From Symbioplanes lichenis (lineage in GTDB: Bacteria; Actinomycetota; Actinomycetes; Mycobacteriales; Micromonosporaceae), in assembly GCF_030709675.1 (NCBI RefSeq), contig NZ_JAUZQD010000008.1:310001-374000 (forward strand): DNA of 64,000 nt, given 5' to 3'. The notes beneath the pieces are model-generated. The model was not told the DNA's origin, did no database searches, and saw nothing but the letters and a program-made list of their open reading frames with translations. Both the position numbers and the translations under genes were made by a program. Position 1 is the first letter of the stretch. Each line of letters begins with the position of its first letter. Positions 17,471 to 25,490 of the stretch are shown piece by piece.

Positions 17471-19411
17471 ATGGGACCCATGTCCTCCGGGTCCAGCTGG
17501 ATGATGCTGCGCTCGATGCAAAATGCCGACCGCGTCACCGGGCACCAGCTCAAGCGGGGCACCGCGCGGCGCATCCTCACCTATGCGCGGCCCTACCGGC
17601 GCGACATCGCCGTGTTCCTGGTCACCGTCGTGATCTCCGCCGGCATCGGGGTGGCCACGCCGGTGCTCGCCGGCCACGTGGTCAACGCGATCACCGCCGG
17701 CGGGTCCGATGCGGCCGGCACGATCATCAAGCTGGCCCTGACGATCGCCGGGCTGGCGGTCGGCGACGCCCTGCTCTCGCTCGCCCAGCGGTGGTACTCG
17801 GCCCGCATCGGCGAGGGGATCATCCTCGACCTGCGCACCCGCGTGTTCGATCACGTCCAGCGGATGCCGTTGCAGTTCTTCACGCGTACGCAGACCGGCG
17901 CGCTCGTCAGCCGGCTCAACAACGACGTCACGGGCGCGCAGCGCGCGTTCACGTCCACCCTGTCCGGCGTGGTGAGCAACGTCATCCAGCTCGTGCTGAC
18001 CGCCGCCGTCATGTTCAGCCTGTCGTGGCAGATCACCGTGCTGTCGCTGGTGCTCCTGCCGCTCTTCATCATCCCCGCGCGCCGGGTCGGCAAGCGGCTC
18101 GCCGAGATCACCCGCGAGTCCTACAACCTCGACGCCAAGATGAACGCGACCATGACCGAGCGCTTCAACGTCTCCGGCGCCCTGCTGGTCAAGCTCTTCG
18201 GCCGCCCCGGCGTGGAGGCCGAGCGGTTCGGTGAGCGTGCCCGCCGGGTCCGCGACATCGGCGTGCAGCAGGCCATGTTCTCCCGCACGTTCTTCGTCGC
18301 CATGCTGCTGGTCGCCTCGCTCGCGCAGGCCCTGACCTACGGGCTCGGCGGCTGGCTGGCCGTCACCGGCAGCGTCACGGCGGGCACCGTGGTCACGCTC
18401 GCCCTGTTGCTGACCCGGCTCTACGGTCCGCTGACGGCGCTCAGCAACGTCCGCGTCGACGTGATGAGCGCCCTCGTCTCGTTCGACCGCGTCTTCGAGG
18501 TGCTCGACCTGCGCCCCGGCATCGAGGAGAAGCCGGACGCGACCGCGATCCCGGCCGGCGCCGGGCGGCTGGAGTTCCGGGACGTGCACTTCCGCTACCC
18601 GAGCGCCGCCGAGGTCTCGCTGGCCACGCTCGAGGACGTCGCGACCCTCGACCGGCAGGAGGGCGCGCCGGTGCTGCGCGGCGTCGACTTCACGGTCGAA
18701 CCCGGGCAGATGGTCGCGCTCGTCGGCCCGTCGGGCGCCGGCAAGTCGACGACGTCCATGCTGGTCTCCCGGGTCTACGACGTGACCGAGGGCGCCGTGC
18801 GGGTCGGCGGCGTCGACGTCCGCGACGCGACGCTCGACTCGCTGCGCGACACCATCGGGGTGGTCACCCAGGACTCGCACCTCTTCCACGAGACCATCGC
18901 GGAAAATCTGCGGTACGCCCGCCCCGGCGCGACCGAGGACGAGATGTGGGAGGCGCTGCGCGGCGCCCAGGTCGAGCAGCTCGTCAAGGCGCTGCCCGAC
19001 GGCCTCGACACCGTGGTCGGCGAGCGGGGCTACCGCTTCTCCGGCGGCGAGAAACAGCGCATCGCCATCGCCCGCCTGCTGCTCAAGCACCCGTCGATCG
19101 TCATCCTCGACGAGGCGACCGCCCACCTCGACAGCGAGTCCGAGGCCGCGGTCCAGCGCGCGCTGTCGGTGGCGCTCGAGGGCCGCACGGCGCTGGTCAT
19201 CGCCCACCGCCTCTCCACCGTCCGCGAGGCCGACCTGATCCTCGTCATGGACGGCGGCCGCATCGTCGAGCGCGGCACGCACGAGCAGCTGGTCGCGATC
19301 GGCGGGCTCTACGCGGAGCTCTACCGCACCCAGTTCGCCGACAGCCGCCCCCTGATTCCGTCCGACGTGGAGCCGATCGTCATCCCGGTGCCGACGCCGA
19401 TCGAGCCCTGA
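17471..19411 (+). CDS. ABC exporter half-transporter, membrane and ATPase domains fused
   Basis: 646 aa. Six membrane segments fill residues about 45-330, followed by a nucleotide-binding domain with Walker A GPSGAGKST, Q-loop VVTQDSHLFHET, signature FSGGEKQR, Walker B IVILDEATAHLD and the H-loop IAHRLSTV. The layout is the MsbA/MDR type that works as a homodimer or with another half. No second half-transporter is next to it, so a homodimer is likely. An unusual insert (VSLATLEDVATLDRQEGAP) splits the first strand of the ATPase domain. GGAGG stands 7 nt before the ATG. Substrate unknown. Confidence 0.92.
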   Translation: MGPMSSGSSWMMLRSMQNADRVTGHQLKRGTARRILTYARPYRRDIAVFLVTVVISAGIGVATPVLAGHVVNAITAGGSDAAGTIIKLALTIAGLAVGDALLSLAQRWYSARIGEGIILDLRTRVFDHVQRMPLQFFTRTQTGALVSRLNNDVTGAQRAFTSTLSGVVSNVIQLVLTAAVMFSLSWQITVLSLVLLPLFIIPARRVGKRLAEITRESYNLDAKMNATMTERFNVSGALLVKLFGRPGVEAERFGERARRVRDIGVQQAMFSRTFFVAMLLVASLAQALTYGLGGWLAVTGSVTAGTVVTLALLLTRLYGPLTALSNVRVDVMSALVSFDRVFEVLDLRPGIEEKPDATAIPAGAGRLEFRDVHFRYPSAAEVSLATLEDVATLDRQEGAPVLRGVDFTVEPGQMVALVGPSGAGKSTTSMLVSRVYDVTEGAVRVGGVDVRDATLDSLRDTIGVVTQDSHLFHETIAENLRYARPGATEDEMWEALRGAQVEQLVKALPDGLDTVVGERGYRFSGGEKQRIAIARLLLKHPSIVILDEATAHLDSESEAAVQRALSVALEGRTALVIAHRLSTVREADLILVMDGGRIVERGTHEQLVAIGGLYAELYRTQFADSRPLIPSDVEPIVIPVPTPIEP

Positions 19412-19560
19412 CCGCCCGGCCGCCCGGCCGCCCGGCCGCGCGGCCTCGTCCTCCGGTTGCCGGAGCGCCCGCGTGGCTCCGGTCTTCGCTGCTCGTCGAG
19501 GGCGGCGGGGCTGGGCGCCAGGATCGGCGGCCGGTTTCCCGTGGGAGAGGGTCGCGAGCC

Positions 19561-19932
19561 GTGTCGGTGCGCAAGTCGAAGCGAGACATCTCTGAGCTGC
19601 TGCAAGCGTGTGCCGCCGCGGTGGATACGGGTGACGGCGATGCGTGGGCGGACTGTTTCACGCGCGAGGGCGTGCTGCGGGACGACGCCGGTGAGTTCGT
19701 GGCGCGCAGGGAGCGGGGCCGGGCCGGCGCCGGGCTGCCGGAGGGGGTGCGGCGGCACTTCCTGTCCGGCGCCACCGTCGAGGTCGACGGGGACAGCGCC
19801 GTCAGCCGCTGCTCGTTCCAGGTCGTCGTCACGCCGCCGGGTGGGCCGGGCGGGCCGGCGCGGGTGGGGGAGTTCCGGGGATCGGCTGCGCCGGGCCGGC
19901 CAGGTCGGCGCGATCGTGGCGGTCGCGGGTGA
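19561..19932 (+). CDS. SnoaL/NTF2-like protein, C-terminus probably shifted
   Basis: The N-terminal half fits a SnoaL-like fold: ISELLQACAAAVDTGDGDAW, then ADCFTREGV, then a strand pair ATVEVDGDSAVSRCSFQVVV. The frame then reads a low-complexity end (SAAPGRPGRRDRGGRG). The neighbouring +1 frame from about 19875 instead reads GDRLRRAGQVGAIVAVAGER, which looks like the normal last strand of such domains, so a one-base indel near 19870 is likely. GTG start after GGGAGAGGG. Function unknown; such domains include cyclases, isomerases and non-enzymatic proteins. Confidence 0.5.
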   Translation: MSVRKSKRDISELLQACAAAVDTGDGDAWADCFTREGVLRDDAGEFVARRERGRAGAGLPEGVRRHFLSGATVEVDGDSAVSRCSFQVVVTPPGGPGGPARVGEFRGSAAPGRPGRRDRGGRG

Positions 19933-19965
19933 GCGCCGCGCGAAGGCGGCTCAACGGCCGGTGGG

Positions 19966-20520
19966 TCACGGGCTGAGCGCCGCGCGCAGTTCGGCGAAGG
20001 CGGCGGCCAGCGTGTCGGCGGTGTAGTGGGCGTTCAGGCCGCTCGGGTTGGGCAGGACCCAGACGCGGGCGCCGCCGACGGTGGCGGTCTGCGGGCCGGT
20101 GCGGGCCTTCGGGTGGCCGAAGGCGGTCCGGTACGCGGTGACGCCCAGCACCGCGAGGAACTGCGGCCGCCACTCGGTGACCCGGGCTGTCAGGTGTTCG
20201 CCCCCGGCGACCAGCTCGTCGGTGGACAGTTCGTCGGCGCGGGCGGTGGCGCGGGCGACCACGTTCGTGATGCCGAGGCCGAGGGCCGGAAGCAGGTGCT
20301 GCTCCGACGGGTGGAGCTGCCGGTCGGTAAAGCCGGACCGGTGCAGCGCGGGCCAGAAGCGGTTGCCCGGCCGGGCGAAGTGGTGGCCGGTCGCCGCCGA
20401 GTAGAGGCTCGGGTTGATGCCGGAGAAGAGCACTCGCAGGCCCGGGCCGCCGAGATCGGGGATCGTGCGGCCGGCTGCGGCGGCGACCTCGGCGGGGGTC
20501 GGCTTCGGGGGTGCGCTCAT
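19966..20520 (-). CDS. mug: G/U mismatch-specific DNA glycosylase (Mug/TDG family)
   Basis: 184 aa, the size of bacterial Mug. Active-site motif LFSGINPSLYSA (GINPS) and the intercalation loop NPSGLNAHY are both present. The enzyme removes uracil or ethenocytosine opposite guanine. It is followed closely by the SnoaL-like gene on the other strand (convergent). No sign of unusual regulation. Confidence 0.92.
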   Translation of the reverse strand: MSAPPKPTPAEVAAAAGRTIPDLGGPGLRVLFSGINPSLYSAATGHHFARPGNRFWPALHRSGFTDRQLHPSEQHLLPALGLGITNVVARATARADELSTDELVAGGEHLTARVTEWRPQFLAVLGVTAYRTAFGHPKARTGPQTATVGGARVWVLPNPSGLNAHYTADTLAAAFAELRAALSP

Positions 20521-20677
20521 GGGTTGAGCCTAGAGAAGTCACTCATCGTGATGGCGGCTTCCGTTTCCGGGGTGTTAAGAGCGGCGTACGGGCAAACATC
20601 CGGCGAATTGTCGTTCATGCGCCCTGAACTGGGGTGGGGGGTGCTCGGAGGCCGATCTCGATGGCTATCCTCTCGCC

Positions 20678-21823
20678 ATGATCCGGATGACGCTCGCGGA
20701 GGTGGCCGCGGTGGTGGGGGGCACTGTGCGTGACGGTGACTCCCAAGCCGTGGTGGCCGGGGCGTCGCATGACGGGAACAGAGTGCGCCCCGGCGACTTG
20801 TTCGTGGACATGACCGGCGACCCCGGGGCGGCACGCATGGCCGGGGCCGGGGCGGTGCTCACCGACCGCCCCGGGGGTGGGCCGGCGGTGGTCGTGGGCG
20901 AGGTGCTCACGGCGTACCGGAAGCTGGCCTCGGCGGTGACCACCCACCGGCCGGACGTGTGCCGGGTGCTGGTGACCGGAGGGGGTGCCCGCGCCGCCGC
21001 GGCCCGGCTGCTGGGCGCGGTGCTGGCGCGGCTCGGGCCGACCGTGCTGCCCCGGGGCGGGCCGACGCCGGCGGGGGTCTGCGAGACCCTGCTCGCCGCC
21101 GACGACACGACCCGCTTCCTGGTCGCCGAGCTGGACGCGCGCCGGGGTGGCGGCATCGCGGCCTTGCTGGCGGCGCGACCAGCCGTCGCGATAGTGCTGG
21201 GCGACCTGCCGCACGAGGTGGAGGGACTGCCGGCCGGTGCCGTGGCGGTGCTCGACGCGGACGATCCGGCGACGGCCGCGCTCGCCGGGCGCACGGAGGC
21301 GCGGGTGGTGACCTTCGGGCGGCATCGGACGGCGCGGGTGCGGGCCGAGCGGATCGTGCTCGACGGGCGGGCGCGGGCGCGCTTCGTGCTGCACACGCCG
21401 GTCGGGTCGGCCGAGGCGGCGCTGCGGCTGCACGGGGAGCAGCCGGTGACGGCGGCGCTGGCCGCGGCGGCGGTGGCGCTCGAGCACACGCACGACGTCT
21501 GGCTCATCGCGGACGCGCTGGGCACTGTGGACCCGGGGCCGCGCGGGGCGGGCGGCCTCACGGTCGTCGAGGAGCGTCCGGACGGGGTGACGGTGCTGGA
21601 CGCGACCGGCGACGGGAGTCCGGAGGTGGTGCTGGCCGCCGTGCGGACCGCGCTGTCCGTGGCCGCGGGCCGGCGCCGCACGACAGCCGTCCTGAGTGGC
21701 CTCGGCGACGAGAAGGACCGGATCAGGGCGGCCGCGCTGCGCATGGGCATCGACGAAGTGCTCGCCTCCGGGGCGGAGGCGCGCCCGGGCGACGTCGTGC
21801 TGCTGGCGGGCGAGAGCGGCTAG
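20678..21823 (+). CDS. MurF-like Mur-ligase homologue with degenerate ATP-binding site
   Basis: 381 aa against about 450-470 for MurF. The N-terminal domain is normal (TLAEVAAVVGG, NRVRPGDLFVDM). The P-loop, normally TGSxGKTT, reads TGGGARAAAARLL: both the lysine and the threonine that bind ATP are gone. The central domain keeps MurF-like segments (VAVLDADDPATAALAG, RVVTFG, LHGEQPVTAALAAAAVAL), but the conserved DxYNANP region is replaced by LDATGDGSPEV. The C-terminus (GDVVLLAGESG) resembles the MurF end. It is probably a pseudoenzyme; murD, murG and ftsZ are not nearby. Confidence 0.75.
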   Translation: MIRMTLAEVAAVVGGTVRDGDSQAVVAGASHDGNRVRPGDLFVDMTGDPGAARMAGAGAVLTDRPGGGPAVVVGEVLTAYRKLASAVTTHRPDVCRVLVTGGGARAAAARLLGAVLARLGPTVLPRGGPTPAGVCETLLAADDTTRFLVAELDARRGGGIAALLAARPAVAIVLGDLPHEVEGLPAGAVAVLDADDPATAALAGRTEARVVTFGRHRTARVRAERIVLDGRARARFVLHTPVGSAEAALRLHGEQPVTAALAAAAVALEHTHDVWLIADALGTVDPGPRGAGGLTVVEERPDGVTVLDATGDGSPEVVLAAVRTALSVAAGRRRTTAVLSGLGDEKDRIRAAALRMGIDEVLASGAEARPGDVVLLAGESG

Positions 21824-22575
21824 AGCATCCGGGTGAAGCCGCCGTCGACGGGGATCTGGATGCCGGTGAGGTAGCTCGCGGCGGGGGAGAGGACGAAGGC
21901 GGCGACCCGGCCGAACTCGGCGGGCTCGCCCAGCCGCCGCAGGGGCAGCTCGGCCGCTTGCCGGGCGGCGGTCGCCTCGGCGTCCCCGGTGGCTTCGTGC
22001 AGGCTCCGCGTACGGTCGGTGAGGATCCGCCCCGGCAACAGGCTCACCACCCGGATGCCGCGCGGGCCGAGCTCGTCGGCCATGTCCTTGGCCACGCCCG
22101 CCAGCCCGGGGCGCAGGCCGTTGGAGAGGCCCAGCCCGGCCAGCGGCGCCCGGGTCGACGTGGACAGCACGAAGGCGATCGCGCCGCCGGTCGTCAGCGC
22201 GGCCGCCACGGTGCGGGCGGCGCGCACCGAGCCCAGGAAGACGGTCTCGAAGGCCGAGCGCCACTGCTCGTCGGTCTGCTGGGCCGCCGAGCCGCCGCCC
22301 GGGCCGCCGACCGAGATCAGCGCGCCGTCGAGACGGCCGAAGCGCTCGCCGGCCGTCCGGACGAGCAGGTCAGCGGTGTCCGGGTCGGTCAGGTCGGCGG
22401 CCACTCCGGTGGCGCGCGGCCCGAGCCGGGCCACGGCGGCGTCGACGGACTCGCGGGTGCGGGCGGAGACGACCACGCGGGCGCCGTCGGCCACCAGCGC
22501 CTCGGCCGTCGCGAGGCCCAGCCCCTTGGACGCGCCGGTCAGCACGTAGACACGGTCCGCCAGTCCCAGATCCAT
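21820..22575 (-). CDS. Short-chain dehydrogenase/reductase with atypical active site
   Basis: 251 aa Rossmann protein. The cofactor motif TGASKGLGLATA (TGxxxGxG) is intact. The catalytic serine region is FVLSTSTRAP, but where classical SDRs have YxxxK this one has SNGLR, so tyrosine and lysine are replaced by serine and arginine. A recognised subgroup of bacterial SDRs shares the LSNxLR form, so this is a subfamily trait rather than damage. Ends with GIQIPVDGGFTRML. Its stop overlaps that of the MurF-like gene by 4 nt (convergent). Substrate unknown. Confidence 0.85.
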   Translation of the reverse strand: MDLGLADRVYVLTGASKGLGLATAEALVADGARVVVSARTRESVDAAVARLGPRATGVAADLTDPDTADLLVRTAGERFGRLDGALISVGGPGGGSAAQQTDEQWRSAFETVFLGSVRAARTVAAALTTGGAIAFVLSTSTRAPLAGLGLSNGLRPGLAGVAKDMADELGPRGIRVVSLLPGRILTDRTRSLHEATGDAEATAARQAAELPLRRLGEPAEFGRVAAFVLSPAASYLTGIQIPVDGGFTRML

Positions 22576-22591
22576 GCCCCGATCCTGCCAT

Positions 22592-23038
22592 TCACGCGGC
22601 GGGCCGGCGCAGCACGCGCACCCGGCCGCCGGCCTGGAGGACCCAGGCGCCGGCGACCGTGCGGAGGGCGGGGCGGCGGCGCGGGCGCGGGGGCGCGCTG
22701 CCGTCGTAGGTCAGGGTGGCCTCGCGTACGGCCAGCTCGGCGCCCGCCGCGGCCGGGAGCTCGCCCCGGGCCCGCAGGTCGCGCGCCAGGTCCCAGCCGT
22801 CGCGCAACGAGCCCCGCGTCGGCCGGGTCGCGGCCCACGCGGACCAGACCTCGAACCACTCCCGCCCGCAGGCGCCCGCCAGCTCCGGCCAGTTCCGGGC
22901 CACCTCGCCCGCGCGCTTGCGGAGCAACGCCACGCGCGCGGCCTCCACCAGGCGCGGGTCGAAGCCGCCGGGCAGCGGCGCCCCGGAGGTCAGGGCGGCG
23001 ACCAGGGCGGCCTGCCGGTCGGCGAGCGACCCGGTCAC
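22592..23038 (-). CDS. Small partner protein of the DUF692 enzyme (HvfC/SCO6045-like)
   Basis: 148 aa. Helical N-terminal part (DRQAALVAALTSGAPLPGGF, then RLVEAARVALLRKRAGEVARNWPEL, then REWFEVWSAWAATRP) resembles the putative DNA-binding/partner domains found next to DUF692 enzymes, which in studied systems deliver the peptide substrate. The C-terminus is basic. The GTG start (23038) overlaps the DUF692 stop by 4 nt (GTGA), so it is the third coupled gene of the operon. Assignment rests on size, composition and position more than on clear motifs. Confidence 0.65.
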   Translation of the reverse strand: MTGSLADRQAALVAALTSGAPLPGGFDPRLVEAARVALLRKRAGEVARNWPELAGACGREWFEVWSAWAATRPTRGSLRDGWDLARDLRARGELPAAAGAELAVREATLTYDGSAPPRPRRRPALRTVAGAWVLQAGGRVRVLRRPAA

Positions 23039-23859
23039 GGGGTGACGCGCGGGTAGCCGGAGGCCGCGGCGATCGCGTCGAGCTCGGCGGTGAGCTCGGC
23101 GGCCGGGGGATAGTCGCCGTCGCGTTCGAGCATGAGCGCGGGCGGGCGGTGCCGGCCGCACAGCTCCGCGACCAGCTCCAGCACTTCCGGCGGCACGGCG
23201 TCGGTGTGCGTGTCGTGATAGATGCCGTCCGGCGTCGCCGAGCCGCCCGCGACGTGGCAGTATGCGATGCGTTCCAGCGGCAGCCGGTCGAACAGTGCGG
23301 CCGGGTCGGTGCCCCGGTTGAGCGCGTTGGCGTACACGTTGGCCACGTCGAGCAGCAGCAGCGCCTCCGTCCGCTCGAGGATCTCGGTGAGGAACGCACC
23401 CTCGTCCAGCTCGTCGTCGGGCCAGTCGAAGAGGGCGGCGATCGGCTCCAGCGCGATCGGCACGTCCAGCTCTTCCCGGGTACGCCGCACATTGGCGACC
23501 ACCGCGTCGACGGCCTCGCGCGTCCGGGGGATCGGCAGCAGATGTCCCGCCTCGACGCCACCGGCCCGGACGAAGGCGATGTGCTCGCTGACCAGTGGCG
23601 CGTCGAGCTGCCGGGCCACGGCGGCGAAGTGCGCCACCCGCGCCGGGTCGACCGGTTCGGCCCCGCCCAGCGACAGCCGGGTGCCGTGCGGGATCACGGT
23701 CACCCCGCGCTCGCGGAGCCGGGCGAGCCCGTCGGGGAGCTCGCCCTCCGGGGGCACGGACTCCGCGACGACCTCGGCGAAGCGGAGCCCCGGCAGCCGG
23801 TCCACGTAGCCGGCGATGTCGGGGCGCCAGCCGATGCCCACGCCGTACTCGATGGTCAT
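23035..23859 (-). CDS. DUF692 multinuclear non-heme iron oxidative enzyme (MNIO)
   Basis: 274 aa TIM-barrel of the MbnB/TglH/HvfB family, whose studied members use two or three iron ions to modify cysteine-containing peptides. The metal-binding residues are in place: H58 (VIPHGTRLSLG), H93 (VSEHIAF), E138 (ALEPIAAL), D171 and N174 (LLDVANVYAN), H202 (YCHVAGG), H215/D216/H218 (YHDTHTD) and E245/D247 (MLERDGDY). The ATG overlaps the stop of the membrane-protein gene upstream by 4 nt, and the stop overlaps the next GTG by 4 nt, so all three are translated as a unit. The likely substrate is the Gly/Cys tail of the upstream protein (inference). Confidence 0.92.
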   Translation of the reverse strand: MTIEYGVGIGWRPDIAGYVDRLPGLRFAEVVAESVPPEGELPDGLARLRERGVTVIPHGTRLSLGGAEPVDPARVAHFAAVARQLDAPLVSEHIAFVRAGGVEAGHLLPIPRTREAVDAVVANVRRTREELDVPIALEPIAALFDWPDDELDEGAFLTEILERTEALLLLDVANVYANALNRGTDPAALFDRLPLERIAYCHVAGGSATPDGIYHDTHTDAVPPEVLELVAELCGRHRPPALMLERDGDYPPAAELTAELDAIAAASGYPRVTP

Positions 23860-24749
23860 CCGCCGCAGCCCCCGCCGCCGCCGCAACCACCGCCACCGCA
23901 CGAGCTGCCCCCGCCGGAGTCGCCGCCGCCGTAGGAGCCCGAGTCGCCGCCGCTCATGCCGGACGCCGTCGCGTTGCGCTGGATCTCGGCCTCCGCGGCG
24001 AACACGGGGTCCATGGCGTAGAGCGACGCGGCGCCGAAGAGGGCCACGCCCATGGCGGCACCACTCGCGCCGTAGGTCGCGTACGCGGGGGAGTGGCTCG
24101 GGGCCAGATAGTCGTGCCGGCGGCGGACCGCGGTCATGCCCTTGGTGGCCGCGCCCGTCGCGAGACCGGTGCGGCGCCACAGGAAGATCGTCGCCCCGGC
24201 CGTGATCACGAGGGCGATGAAGAGGAAGGCCACCGGCTTGTCGTTCGCGACGCCGGCCGCGAAGCGGGCGATGCCGACGGCGAGCACGGCGAGCATGGCG
24301 AGGGCCCAGAGCCGGGCCGTGCGGATCGCGTCGGCCGGGACGGCCAGGCCCTGCCGCTCCAGGCCGGCGCGGAGCTGGTCGAGCGCCGCCCGTACGTGCT
24401 GCAGGGTGGCCAGGTCGCGGACGCGCTCGTGATTGCCGGCCGCGTGGTGGATGGCCGTATCGAGCGGCGTCACACCGGCGGGCAGCGGTCCGCTCGGGGC
24501 GAGCCGGCGACCGGAGACGGCGGTGACGGCACCGGCACTGCGCAGGCCGCTGAGCGACGCGTAGACGGCGAGGCGCTCGCCGCCGTTGAGATAGGCGATC
24601 TGCTGCGGGCCGAGGCTGCCGACACTGGCAGTCCGGTCACCGCGGAAGAGGACGCGGCGATGCACCGAGGCCGCGACGAGGACCGCCACGACGGCGGCGA
24701 AGTAGAGGGCGAGGAAGGCAGGACCCGAGATCCCCCAGGTGTCGGTCAT
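23856..24749 (-). CDS. TIGR04222-type membrane protein with Gly/Cys-rich C-terminal tail
   Basis: 297 aa. One membrane segment at residues about 8-30 and two more in the middle (LWALAMLAVLAVGIARFAAG and AFLFIALVITAGATIFLW) flank a soluble domain (GPQQIAYLNGGERLAVYASL, RSAGAVTA). The last 30 residues are Gly/Ser-rich and end SSCGGGGCGGGGGCGG, with C284, C289 and C295 as the only cysteines of the tail. The ATG at 24749 is preferred over a GTG at 24755 because GGAGG lies 7 nt before it. First gene of the DUF692 operon, thus a probable modification target of that enzyme. Confidence 0.85.
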   Translation of the reverse strand: MTDTWGISGPAFLALYFAAVVAVLVAASVHRRVLFRGDRTASVGSLGPQQIAYLNGGERLAVYASLSGLRSAGAVTAVSGRRLAPSGPLPAGVTPLDTAIHHAAGNHERVRDLATLQHVRAALDQLRAGLERQGLAVPADAIRTARLWALAMLAVLAVGIARFAAGVANDKPVAFLFIALVITAGATIFLWRRTGLATGAATKGMTAVRRRHDYLAPSHSPAYATYGASGAAMGVALFGAASLYAMDPVFAAEAEIQRNATASGMSGGDSGSYGGGDSGGGSSCGGGGCGGGGGCGG

Positions 24750-24805
24750 GTGCACACCTCCATGCCGGCTTGAGCCTTCATTGTGCAGGCGGGCGCAACC
24801 CCTGG

Positions 24806-25381
24806 TCAGGCCCGGCGCACGGCGCCTTCCACGACGTCGAGGACGCGGCTGAGCTCCCCGGCCGGGCGGCCGGTGGCGAGGTGCAGGACCAGCCCGTCGT
24901 ACGCGAGCTCGAGGAACTGGGTCAGGACCTCCACCGGCACGTCGTCGCGCAGCACGCCGGCCTCCCGCTGGCGCTCGAGGCGCTCGCGGGTCGCGGAGGC
25001 GATGGCGGCCGAGCGCTCGGCCCAGCGCTTGGCGAACTCGGGGTCGGTGCGCAGCCGCCGGGACACCTCGAGCTGACTGCCGAGCCAGCCGGCGGTGTCG
25101 TTGCTGGCCCCGGCCCGGTCGAGCAGGTCGCGCATCACCTGAACGAGACCGTGACGCCCGACCGTCTCGACCATCGCGGCGGCGTCGTCCTCGGCCACCG
25201 CCAGGAACAACGACTCCTTGTCCCGGAAGTGATGGAAGATCGCGCCGCGGGACAGGCCCGTGGCCTCCTCGAGGCGGCGTACCGTGGCACCCTCGTAGCC
25301 GTAACGTGCGAAACAGCCGCGGGCCGCCCCGAGGATCTCGTGGCGGCGGGCTTCAAGCTGGTCCTGGCTCACCCTGGGCAC
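24806..25381 (-). CDS. acnR: TetR-family regulator resembling AcnR (aconitase repressor)
   Basis: 191 aa. The DNA-binding region GYEGATVRRLEEATGLSRGA followed by IFHHFRDKESLFL, and the segment MVETVGRHGLVQVMRDLL, closely follow corynebacterial AcnR as I remember it. AcnR represses the aconitase gene acn and senses citrate/metal. Unlike in Corynebacterium, where acnR lies next to acn, aconitase is about 6 kb away here, at 31640-34411. A 12-bp perfect palindrome upstream of acnR recurs almost unchanged upstream of acnA. Confidence 0.78.
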   Translation of the reverse strand: MPRVSQDQLEARRHEILGAARGCFARYGYEGATVRRLEEATGLSRGAIFHHFRDKESLFLAVAEDDAAAMVETVGRHGLVQVMRDLLDRAGASNDTAGWLGSQLEVSRRLRTDPEFAKRWAERSAAIASATRERLERQREAGVLRDDVPVEVLTQFLELAYDGLVLHLATGRPAGELSRVLDVVEGAVRRA

Positions 25382-25415
25382 GCAGCGATGGTGTCACGCC
25401 GGTTCCGGCGGTCGC

Positions 25416-25434
25416 AATCCGTACGTACGGCTTG
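25416..25434. promoter_or_regulatory. Palindromic operator candidate upstream of acnR
   Basis: AATCCGTACGTACGGCTTG contains the perfect palindrome CCGTACGTACGG, 38 nt upstream of the acnR start. It shares 16 of 19 positions with 34521-34539 upstream of acnA, which suggests one regulator for both genes. Confidence 0.6.
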
Positions 25435-25490
25435 CTCCGCGGCACTGTTAACACACTTGGGCTGTTCGGTCCGGTATTCACTCACGTAGA

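Noticed and set aside
19412..19560. GCCCGGCC-type short repeats after the ABC exporter gene
   Set aside because: Simple GC-rich slippage sequence; no defined stem with a tract that would support a terminator call.
21820..22575. SDR with missing YxxxK as a dead enzyme
   Set aside because: The SNGLR variant is shared by a known subgroup of bacterial SDRs, so it is a family feature and not a sign of decay.
20959..23934. A 991-codon plus-strand frame across the MurF-like, SDR and DUF692 genes
   Set aside because: It changes from one real gene's shadow to the next and shows no domain; the recognised genes account for the DNA.
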